5,874 nt of DNA, taken from Gammaproteobacteria bacterium (GTDB lineage: Bacteria; Pseudomonadota; Gammaproteobacteria; Steroidobacterales; Steroidobacteraceae). The stretch is from positions 1 to 5,874 of the forward strand of contig JAQGOD010000090.1 in the NCBI GenBank assembly GCA_028293775.1, in the 5' to 3' direction. Shown here one piece after another: positions 1-5,577 of this stretch. Positions within the stretch are counted from its first letter, which is position 1. Each line of letters begins with the position of its first letter. The notes beneath the pieces were generated by a model that did not search any database, had not been told where the DNA came from, and was given only the letters and a program-made list of their open reading frames with translations. Both the position numbers and the translations under genes were made by a program.

Positions 1-140
1 TCTAATTCTATGTTGATTGCCCCCTCGACCACGGCGAACATACAGTCCGAGCCCGGATCTCCCTGTTTGAAAATCGTCTGGCCTCGCTTGTAGGCGCGAA
101 TTTCCGGCTCGCGGCGGAGGAAATCGAAGGTTGTTGTCAT
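1..140 (-). CDS. Cyclic nucleotide-binding domain protein (5' part only)
   Basis: The first 46 codons are present; the rest lies beyond the left edge. The protein starts MTTTFDFLRREPEIRAY and continues with a segment containing GQTIFKQGDPGSDCMFAVVEG. This is the classic opening of a cNMP-binding (Crp/Fnr-type) beta-roll: 'G..IF.qGd.g...y.v..G.v.i'. Such domains bind cAMP or cGMP, or act as nucleotide-free sensors, and occur in Crp/Fnr transcription factors, in channels, and in short stand-alone proteins. The phosphate-binding cassette and any DNA-binding HTH are outside the window, so ligand and output cannot be judged. ATG is at 140-138. An AGGGA stretch about 9 nt upstream is a fair ribosome binding site. 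It lies downstream of the SPFH/SH3 unit on the same strand, 107 bp away, and could be a read-through member or have its own promoter. The family call is good; regulator versus stand-alone is open. Confidence 0.8.
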   Translation of the reverse strand, partial: MTTTFDFLRREPEIRAYKRGQTIFKQGDPGSDCMFAVVEGAINIEL

Positions 141-247
141 AGAGCTCAATCCCTGGAAGCTGGACGTTAGCGGTGAATGATTACACATTCGTGACGGACC
201 GGCCTCTTCGTTGCGCACCTGTGCGGCCAACGCCCGGTACGCGGTCT
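141..247. other. Intergenic gap between the SH3-domain gene and the cNMP gene
   Basis: This is 107 bp between two minus-strand genes. I see no convincing intrinsic terminator. A weak nested inverted repeat (GGCC at 201-204 and 225-228, with CGCAC/GTGCG at 214-218 and 221-225 inside) is not followed by a T tract in either direction. A second small inverted repeat, GAATG(175-179)/CATTC(186-190) with a 6-nt spacer, lies about 35 bp upstream of the cNMP start. On the minus strand the sequence there reads TGTGTAATCAT, which could act as an extended -10, but no -35 of matching spacing stands out. The gap may hold a weak promoter for the cNMP gene. Nothing here is strong enough to call separately. 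Confidence 0.4.
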
Positions 248-1651
248 TTAACGAAGCGCGAGCGTATCGCGCCGCCACGCCGCGTCCTGCCATCGGCCGA
301 AATCGCGCAGCAGTTCCGGAGCGCTCGCGTGTCGCACCACGGCGAGATCGTCCAGCCTAAGCTCCTCGAAATGTCGCTGAAACCGCCCGCGGTCCTTCAC
401 CTCGCGTGCGATGAGCAGGCGCTTCGGACCTGGCGCGAAGCCGGCAAATTCCACATAGCCTGCTTCGGGGAAGTCCGTTCCGGGGGAGAGCACGTCGACT
501 GTCCAAGCTCCTGACTTTTGATGAAACAGCCAAAGCTCGCGCCAGCCTTCAAGCGGCTGCACGGCGAGCGCCAGTGCAGGGCCTTGCGGAATCGCCTGTG
601 CGGACGCCATCCACACGATCCCGTATGTACACCGTCGCACCAGCGGCGCCGCACGCCGTGGAGGCGCTTCTTCCAGCGCGATACAGGTTTGACCTGGATC
701 GCCGGGGGTCGAGGTCAGAATCAGGGCACCCACTTGGGGCGCCGGCATCACGGCGGCCCAGCGCACGGCACTTACCCGCAGCACGGCGTCGTCGTACTCG
801 GCTCGGCGGTCATCACCCAGATCGTTCACCTGTACAGCGAGAAGCTCGGAGAGGGAACGCTGCGCCGCCACGTCGGGCGGCTCACGGCGCCGTGCCTGCT
901 CGTAAGCAATGGATGCCCAAACCCCGGCGCGCCGGGCGTGAAGACGGCTCCTGGTCATCGCGCTCAATTCCTGGTCATCGACCTGCTCGAGCAACTCACG
1001 CCGTTCAGTGTCGAGTGATGCGCGCGGAGTGGGGCCCAAATCTGGGTCGATGCAATCCGGCCTCGTCAGGCTGAGGGCGGCGTGCGCACGCTGCTCGGAA
1101 GTCGCGCCGGGCGATGTCAACACGCGGCGGAAGAGTTCGCCGTCGTAGCACACCTGCATTCGACCATTGCGCTCGATGTTGCGCATGCGAATGCCGAACT
1201 GCTGCGCCACTTCGAGGTGTGCGGTGAAGCCGGCGAGCTGATGGGCGCGGCCGGAGGCCTCGTCAGCCAGCCGCTCGGCCATCCGCGCGATCGCATCGAA
1301 GGGTTCCGCGGTCATGGCTCGTGCCGGTACGGCCTTGAGGTAGGCCGCGCCGTAGCTGATGCCAAGCGCCTCGGACCCCGGGCTGTCGCGCAGGAAACGA
1401 ACCACGGCCAGCAACGCGGGCGCGGCGGCCTCGGTGAGATCCACAGGACGTACCGTCTCGCTCTTTAGATAGCCGCCTCGCTCGCGGTGATAGTCGTAGA
1501 CTTTCAGATATCCGGCACGCTCGCCGCGTATCTCGAGAACGTCTCCCTGCCAGAGTTGGGTCAGCTCTGCAGCGTTCGAGCGCGGCGCGGCGCGCAGTGA
1601 TGTGTGATCCTGGACAACGATGGCGAGGCTTGCGGCGAGGGCGAGGATCAC
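248..1651 (-). CDS. Probable exported protein with N-terminal bacterial SH3-like domain, function unknown
   Basis: 467 aa. A short hydrophobic start (residues 1-14, MILALAASLAIVVQ) looks like a minimal signal peptide or anchor, though it lacks the usual positive n-region. Residues about 12-68 match a bacterial SH3 (SH3_3/YgiM-like) domain: 'vv.d.tsLRaaPrsna.....l..Gd.leirger.gylkV.d..reRGGYlks..v'. Such domains usually bind cell-wall or other envelope ligands. The remaining 400 residues match no family I recognise: a helical middle (about 70-300) and a more beta-like, Trp-rich end (about 300-440). Four cysteines (168, 200, 323, 341) would suit disulfides in the periplasm. The start is GTG at 1651-1649. 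An in-frame stop at 1669-1667 rules out a longer form, and GGAG 8 nt upstream is a good ribosome binding site. GTGA overlaps the stop of the SPFH gene, so the two are translationally coupled. Coding status is firm; function is unknown. Confidence 0.88.
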   Translation of the reverse strand: MILALAASLAIVVQDHTSLRAAPRSNAAELTQLWQGDVLEIRGERAGYLKVYDYHRERGGYLKSETVRPVDLTEAAAPALLAVVRFLRDSPGSEALGISYGAAYLKAVPARAMTAEPFDAIARMAERLADEASGRAHQLAGFTAHLEVAQQFGIRMRNIERNGRMQVCYDGELFRRVLTSPGATSEQRAHAALSLTRPDCIDPDLGPTPRASLDTERRELLEQVDDQELSAMTRSRLHARRAGVWASIAYEQARRREPPDVAAQRSLSELLAVQVNDLGDDRRAEYDDAVLRVSAVRWAAVMPAPQVGALILTSTPGDPGQTCIALEEAPPRRAAPLVRRCTYGIVWMASAQAIPQGPALALAVQPLEGWRELWLFHQKSGAWTVDVLSPGTDFPEAGYVEFAGFAPGPKRLLIAREVKDRGRFQRHFEELRLDDLAVVRHASAPELLRDFGRWQDAAWRRDTLALR

Positions 1652-1663
1652 TTTAAGTGCTCC
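1648..1663 (-). promoter_or_regulatory. Coupled stop/start (GTGA) with internal Shine-Dalgarno
   Basis: The SPFH gene stops with TGA at 1650-1648. The next gene starts with GTG at 1651-1649, sharing bases in GTGA. GGAG at 1663-1660, inside the last SPFH codons, sits 8 nt before the GTG and fixes the start. Ribosomes ending the SPFH protein can restart directly, so the two products are probably made in a linked ratio. Confidence 0.75.
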
Positions 1664-2898
1664 GCGTCAGAATTCGCTCCGGCTGCCGCATCGTCGGGGC
1701 TCGTCGAACCCTGCGTGCCGATGAGATTCGAGCCTATGAAATGGCCGGCTGCCGGCGTCGGGGCGATGATGACCTGCACTTTATCGGAGAGCTTGTCGGC
1801 AAGGGTCTTTTGAATGAGCAGGGGGTAGTGCGTGATCAGTGAGCCTTCGCGCTCCATCTGGCCCGCGTTGGTCTTGCCCACGAGCTCGAGTCGGTACGCC
1901 TCTGCATCCGCGAGCTTTTGCCGCGAATCGGCTTCGCCTTTGGCTTCGATCCGGCGCGCCTCTGCGGCACCCTCCGCAGTGCGAATGCGCGCCACTTTGT
2001 CGGCCTCAGCCTCAAGTTTGCGCTGTTCAATCTGCTTTTGCTTGAACGGCAGGATATGCTTCATCGTCTCCTCCTGCGCGCGTGCGGCGATGACTTGCTC
2101 CTGGCCTGCGGCCTCGGCCGCCGTTTGGCGCCGCACTTTGTCCGCCTCAGCCTCAACCTGCATCTGTTTAACCTGTGCCTCCTTCAGCTCGAGGGAGTAG
2201 TGAATCTTCTCGGTCTCGAGTTCCTCGGCGAGGAGCTTCTCCATTCCGGCGCGATAGTCCCGCGGCAGATCAACCTTTCCGACATCGACTCCGCGCAGCA
2301 AGAGCCCGAGCGCCGCAAGCTTTGGCGTGAGCTCCGTCATCAATTCCTGTTGAATCTCGGTGCGCCGGCTCGAGAAGATCTCGCGCACGGAATATCGGGC
2401 GAACAAGGGATAGACGATTCCCTGCACGGCAGGGCGCACGAGATCCGCGTTGAGATCGTCAGGAAACTCTTTTGACATCTGCGCGAGGCGGGCACGGTCC
2501 ACGGTCCAGCGCACCGCCAAGTCGACGCCGATCGATAGTCCCTCGACCGACTGGAATGGTGCAGAGCCGGTGGCGCTCGCGCTTTCAATCGGCCGATACA
2601 CCTGGTCGCGTGTCGAGTAGCGGCGCACCTGATGAATGCCGGGCAGCACCAGCGCGGTGCCCGCGCTGTAAACGATCGCCGAGCCATCGATTGAGTCCGT
2701 GCGCACCAGCACCTCGCCGCGCCGTACGGCGGCAAATGGCGGGTGGACATAGAGAGCGTACGCGAAGAGGGCGAGCACGCCCACGATCACGAGGCGCCGG
2801 CGGCGGTTCGCGGCCGTGAAAAAGGCGCGTACTGCACCTGCCGTCACCGCGACGCCTCGCCCGAGCGACTCGAGCAGCGCATCAAAACGACTCGCCAT
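1648..2898 (-). CDS. Membrane-anchored SPFH/Band 7 (prohibitin/stomatin-like) protein
   Basis: 416 aa. Order of parts: a cytoplasmic N-terminus ending in a basic patch (RRRR, 32-35); one transmembrane helix (about 36-52, LVIVGVLALFAYALY); the SPFH/Band 7 domain (about 56-225), with the typical 'v..G.v.v..GtalvlPGiHqVrrYstR', the strand '..vdlavrWtVDrarl' and the helix 'RRTEIQQELMTELTPKLAALGLLLRGVDVGKVDLP'; then a long Glu/Ala/Lys-rich coiled coil (about 215-340); and a loose C-terminal tail. SPFH proteins form large ring- or cage-like oligomers in membranes and organise microdomains or protect proteases. This general role is known for the family; the partner here is not. The coiled coil holds two related segments 47 residues apart (EAEADK at 249 and 296). 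ATG at 2898-2896 is preceded by GGGAG 9 nt upstream, and by GAAGGA only 2 nt upstream. It is the first gene of a unit with the SH3-domain gene and is transcribed away from the kinase gene. Confidence 0.92.
   Translation of the reverse strand: MASRFDALLESLGRGVAVTAGAVRAFFTAANRRRRLVIVGVLALFAYALYVHPPFAAVRRGEVLVRTDSIDGSAIVYSAGTALVLPGIHQVRRYSTRDQVYRPIESASATGSAPFQSVEGLSIGVDLAVRWTVDRARLAQMSKEFPDDLNADLVRPAVQGIVYPLFARYSVREIFSSRRTEIQQELMTELTPKLAALGLLLRGVDVGKVDLPRDYRAGMEKLLAEELETEKIHYSLELKEAQVKQMQVEAEADKVRRQTAAEAAGQEQVIAARAQEETMKHILPFKQKQIEQRKLEAEADKVARIRTAEGAAEARRIEAKGEADSRQKLADAEAYRLELVGKTNAGQMEREGSLITHYPLLIQKTLADKLSDKVQVIIAPTPAAGHFIGSNLIGTQGSTSPDDAAAGANSDAEHLK
1993..2156. repeat. Imperfect internal direct repeat in the SPFH coiled-coil coding region
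   Basis: Two 23-bp copies at 1993-2015 and 2134-2156 (start CACTTTGTC/CACTTTGTC, end GCCTCAGCCTCAA) differ at one base and are 141 bp apart, exactly 47 codons. Weaker similarity extends to both sides. They encode the related stretches LEAEADKVAR and VEAEADKVRR. This fits an old in-frame duplication inside the coiled coil, or strong conservation of the heptad pattern. Confidence 0.7.
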
Positions 2899-2977
2899 GA
2901 TCCTTCGCTCCCGCTGAATTTCTGGTACCGCCTTGAGTGAAGAGTCTTACAAGCCTTTGTGGCAAGGCCGTGGGGCA

Positions 2978-2983
2978 ATTATG
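2978..2983 (-). promoter_or_regulatory. Candidate -10 element of the SPFH unit
   Basis: CATAAT read on the minus strand matches TATAAT in 5 of 6 positions. The spot 17 bp upstream has no -35 consensus; it reads TATGGG and falls inside the inverted repeat at 2999-3024. The implied transcription start near 2971 gives a leader of about 70 nt. A good -10 with a missing -35 fits an activator-dependent promoter. This comes from pattern matching only. Confidence 0.3.
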
Positions 2984-2998
2984 GCGCGATGTGGCGAA

Positions 2999-3024
2999 TA
3001 CCCATAACCATGGGGTTATGGGTA
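2999..3024. promoter_or_regulatory. Perfect 11-bp inverted repeat, candidate operator
   Basis: The arms TACCCATAACC (2999-3009) and GGTTATGGGTA (3014-3024) are perfectly complementary around the 4-nt spacer ATGG. The element lies between two divergent gene units, about 100 bp from the SPFH start and 134 bp from the kinase start. It has no following T tract, so a terminator is unlikely. Size, symmetry and position fit a binding site for a dimeric regulator. Its centre lies about 40 bp upstream of the start implied by the candidate SPFH -10, where class II activators bind. As RNA it would form an 11-bp hairpin, which is the main alternative. The cognate protein is unknown. Confidence 0.6.
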
Positions 3025-3120
3025 GTAAACACTTGTTGGTGCAGGCGCTTCCTCCGGCCGGATAGGCAAAACAGTGAATTAGCGCACAGGCTGGGCACAT
3101 TCGGCGCTGACGCATCCATT

Positions 3121-3149
3121 TTGTGCGGATCGGTCTCCAGTCTTATGGT
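3121..3149 (+). promoter_or_regulatory. Candidate sigma70-type promoter of the kinase unit
   Basis: TTGTGC (3121-3126) and TATGGT (3144-3149) are separated by 17 bp; they match the -35 and -10 consensus in 3 and 4 of 6 positions. The implied start near 3156-3158 would give a leaderless message from ATG 3158, or a leader of about 40 nt to ATG 3197. The -10 lies inside TTATGGTTAGTAA, a near copy of the sequence at 3016-3028, so a factor binding there could cover the promoter. The match is weak. Confidence 0.3.
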
Positions 3150-3157
3150 TAGTAACA

Positions 3158-4861
3158 ATGTACGATTCGGAGCTAAATGGGCTCCTACATACATCAATGA
3201 CACGACAACGGCGCAACCCGAGCGACGAGACCCAGCAGGCGGCCGACCTATTTGGGTCAATCAAATCCAAGATCGCCCAGCGCGAAAACGGCGCGGACGA
3301 AGGGATCACTGTCGATCTGGCTCCCTCCTCCACCGAGCCCATCGTCGACTTCAGCGCGACGGCGGAGCTACCTGTAATCCCCCCACCGGCGCCCGACCCG
3401 GTCTCAAAATTAGGCCGCGGCGATGTGCTGCGGGGCCGTTACGTGATCGAGACTCAACTGGGCAGCGGCGGGATGGGCACCGTTTACAAAGCCCTGGATC
3501 GATCGCGCAGCGAGCACACTGAAACCGATGCGCGGGTGGCGATCAAGGTTTTGCATGCACAGACCCGCGGGCGCGCAGACGTGCTCTCGAAACTGCGCCG
3601 TGAATTCTATTGTGCGCAAGCGCTCTCGCACGAAAGCGTCGTCAAGGTCTACGAGCTGGATCTGGACCAGGACTTCCCATTCTTCACGATGGAGTTCATC
3701 GACGGAGAAAACCTACCCGCCGTGATGCGCAAATTTCATCCGCTGCCGCTGCCCCGCGACTATGTATGGGCGATCATCCGCGAGGTGGGGGGTGGTCTTG
3801 CGCACGCGCACGAGCGGCGGGTCATTCATGGCGACATGAAACCGCAGAACATCATGGTCACCAACAGCGGACAGGTGCGCATACTGGATTTTGGAACCGC
3901 GGGTGACTCGGCCACCGCGTTAACGCCTGCTTATGCGTCGTGCGAGCTCTTGGAAGGCGGCGAGCCTGATCCGCGCGACGATCTTTTTGCACTGGCGTGC
4001 ATGTCTTACGAATTACTCGCTGGAGAACATCCGTTCAACCATTTGCGCTCGACCGAGGCGCGCACCCTCAAATTGACGCCGCGGCGGCCACCCGGGTTGA
4101 CCGCGCGGCAGTGGAAGGCGCTAATGGCGGGACTGGCCTGGGAACGTGCGAATCGTCCTCGCTCGGTGCGCGAATGGCTTGCCGAGCTGAATCTTGGCAG
4201 CGAACCCTTAGGCCCCCTACCGCGGCCCCAGGACGTCAAGAGGTTGCCCATCATGAAGGGTGGGACGGCTTCCGCGCTCATCGCATTGGTCGCCGTCATT
4301 CTCGCCGGCGGCATCACCTGGGCAATGCTGAGCCGTCCCAAGACATCCGCTGTCGCCGTAGTCGAAGCCGCCGACACCGCGGATGCCCCAGTTTCCTCGC
4401 CGCTGAACCTGGACAGTCTGATCCGTGATGCAGAGAATGATGAGCCGACAGCCGCCGCTCCCGCGCCCGAGGCGCCCAGCCCAAAAGTACGGGCAGCCCC
4501 GACACCGGCGCGACCGGTCGACAACACCGAGAGGATCGGTTTTGCATCCGCTGCCTATTCGATTCGACCCAGCCAGAAATTCGCGGAGATTCGCGTGCGT
4601 CGCTCATCGGGAACCAAAGGCACCACTAGTTTCCAATGGCGCACCGAGGAGGGCTCCGCGCTTGCCGGCACCGACTTTGTGTCGCAAGGGCCCACGACGG
4701 CATTTTTCCCCGCCGGCGTGCGTACCGTCAGTCTCTTTGTTAAAATCGTTCCCGACGCTTCTCGAAAACACCCCCAAGCGTTCTACGTCGTTCTCAGCAA
4801 CCCCAGCAACGGCAGCGCCTTGGGCAAGACATCCAAGGCCACGGTATCGCTCTATCCATGA
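3158..4861 (+). CDS. Transmembrane Ser/Thr protein kinase with extracytoplasmic Calx-beta-like domain
   Basis: 567 aa, numbered from ATG 3158. Residues 1-85 are polar and probably disordered. The Hanks-type kinase domain runs about 92-345: glycine loop GSGGMG (102-107), VAIK lysine 130, helix C Glu149, catalytic loop HGDMKPQN (Asp226, Asn231), DFG (244-246), an APE-like segment AYASCE (Glu263) and the helix-F aspartate in DDLFAL (Asp275). All core catalytic residues are present, so it should be active. The catalytic loop reads HGD instead of HRD. A basic stretch and one transmembrane helix (about 368-391) follow, then a Pro/Ala linker. A C-terminal domain (about 456-567) resembles Calx-beta: 'irVrRssGtkGttsfqwrTeeGsAlaGtDF', 'F.aGvrtvslfVkIv.D', 'fyVvLSNPsnGsalG...atVsl'. 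The kinase would be cytoplasmic and the beta-sandwich periplasmic, so a receptor-like role is inferred. ATG 3197 (residue 14) is an equally plausible start; neither has a Shine-Dalgarno. The stop overlaps the next gene (ATGA). Confidence 0.93.
   Translation: MYDSELNGLLHTSMTRQRRNPSDETQQAADLFGSIKSKIAQRENGADEGITVDLAPSSTEPIVDFSATAELPVIPPPAPDPVSKLGRGDVLRGRYVIETQLGSGGMGTVYKALDRSRSEHTETDARVAIKVLHAQTRGRADVLSKLRREFYCAQALSHESVVKVYELDLDQDFPFFTMEFIDGENLPAVMRKFHPLPLPRDYVWAIIREVGGGLAHAHERRVIHGDMKPQNIMVTNSGQVRILDFGTAGDSATALTPAYASCELLEGGEPDPRDDLFALACMSYELLAGEHPFNHLRSTEARTLKLTPRRPPGLTARQWKALMAGLAWERANRPRSVREWLAELNLGSEPLGPLPRPQDVKRLPIMKGGTASALIALVAVILAGGITWAMLSRPKTSAVAVVEAADTADAPVSSPLNLDSLIRDAENDEPTAAAPAPEAPSPKVRAAPTPARPVDNTERIGFASAAYSIRPSQKFAEIRVRRSSGTKGTTSFQWRTEEGSALAGTDFVSQGPTTAFFPAGVRTVSLFVKIVPDASRKHPQAFYVVLSNPSNGSALGKTSKATVSLYP
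4858..4861 (+). promoter_or_regulatory. ATGA stop/start overlap coupling kinase and pseudouridine synthase
   Basis: The ATG of the synthase (4858-4860) overlaps the TGA of the kinase (4859-4861). No clear Shine-Dalgarno precedes this ATG at normal distance, so synthase translation probably depends on ribosomes finishing the kinase. Confidence 0.75.
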
Positions 4862-5577
4862 GTTCGAGGCCGCCGCGATACGGGGTGGCGCGGATGATCT
4901 CGAAGTTAGGACTCGGCTCGCGCACTCAGGCGGCGAAATGGGTGCGCGAAGGCCGCGTCAGCGTCAATGACCGCGTGGTAACCGACCCTGAATACCCCGT
5001 GAGCCGCGGCGCCGATCGAATCAAACTCGATGACCGAGAAGAAGCGCGTGCGCGCATGGTCGTCATGCTGAACAAACCCCGCGGACTCGTCACCACCGCA
5101 AGCGATGAGCAGGGCCGCGATACGGTTTACAGCTGCTTTAAGGACGCCGCTTTGCCCTGGCTCGCGCCGCTTGGAAGACTCGATAAGGCGAGCGAGGGCC
5201 TGTTGTTGTTCAGCAATGATCCTGCTTGGGGAGCCCGCGTGACTCGCTCCTCCTCCGGCCTCGACAAAACCTATCACGTGCAGATCGACCGCGTGCCGGA
5301 CGCGAACTTGCTGCGGCGTCTCGAGCAGGGCACGACGGTCGATGGGGAACTGCTCAGCGCAAAATCCGCCCGCTGCGTACGCAGCGGTCAAAAAAATGCA
5401 TGGCTCGAAATCGTGCTCGACGAAGGGCGCAACCGGCAGATACGCCGCTTGCTCGGTGCGTTTGAAATCGCCGTGCTGCGCTTGATTCGGGTCTCGATCG
5501 GCCCGCTGCGGTTGGGCGAATTGGCCAAAGGCCAATGGCGCGCACTGACCGAACAAGAGATTGCACGCTTCGGTTAG
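4858..5577 (+). CDS. RsuA/RluB/E/F-family rRNA pseudouridine synthase
   Basis: 239 aa, close to the usual length of the family. An N-terminal S4 RNA-binding domain (about 9-58: 'aRMISklGLGSRtqAAkWVreGRVsVNdrVV.dPeypV') is followed by the catalytic domain. Visible family motifs are NKPRG (72-76), the catalytic GRLDKASEGLLLFSND with Asp109 as the nucleophile, LDKTYHVQID (135-144) and the conserved EGRNRQIRRL (189-198). These enzymes convert a specific uridine of 16S or 23S rRNA to pseudouridine in the cytoplasm during ribosome assembly. Which uridine is modified cannot be read from sequence alone, so no symbol is given. The gene is coupled to the kinase by ATGA and ends in TAG (5575-5577), overlapping the stop of the converging PilZ gene. 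Being second in a kinase operon is unusual for this housekeeping enzyme. Family assignment is firm. Confidence 0.95.
   Translation: MSSRPPRYGVARMISKLGLGSRTQAAKWVREGRVSVNDRVVTDPEYPVSRGADRIKLDDREEARARMVVMLNKPRGLVTTASDEQGRDTVYSCFKDAALPWLAPLGRLDKASEGLLLFSNDPAWGARVTRSSSGLDKTYHVQIDRVPDANLLRRLEQGTTVDGELLSAKSARCVRSGQKNAWLEIVLDEGRNRQIRRLLGAFEIAVLRLIRVSIGPLRLGELAKGQWRALTEQEIARFG

Noticed and set aside
201..228. GGCC/GGCC hairpin with inner CGCAC/GTGCG as a terminator of the SPFH unit
   Set aside because: The outer stem is four self-complementary bases, the inner loop is only 2 nt, and no U-run follows.
518..1074. Two 166-codon plus-strand frames opposite the SH3-domain gene
   Set aside because: They overlap each other and lie antisense to a gene with a clear start, ribosome binding site and recognisable domain; their Arg/Pro/His-rich products look like GC-rich shadow translation.
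2999..3024. Reading the inverted repeat as an intrinsic terminator
   Set aside because: No T tract follows on either strand, and it lies between the starts of two divergent genes, not after a gene end.
3094..3107. A sigma54-like element GGCAC-N5-GCGC upstream of the kinase
   Set aside because: GG and GC are correctly spaced, but the TT of the -12 element is missing and no enhancer-binding regulator is visible; GC-rich DNA gives such partial hits by chance.
2882..3260. Small minus-strand frames in the divergent intergenic region (77 and 93 codons)
   Set aside because: They cross the inverted repeat and run into the SPFH start or the kinase gene, lack convincing ribosome binding sites, and their products resemble nothing known.
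4006..4527. A 173-codon open frame on the minus strand inside the kinase gene
   Set aside because: It is antisense to the kinase helical lobe, TM helix and linker, low in complexity (Ala/Ser/Gly rich) and without a supported start.
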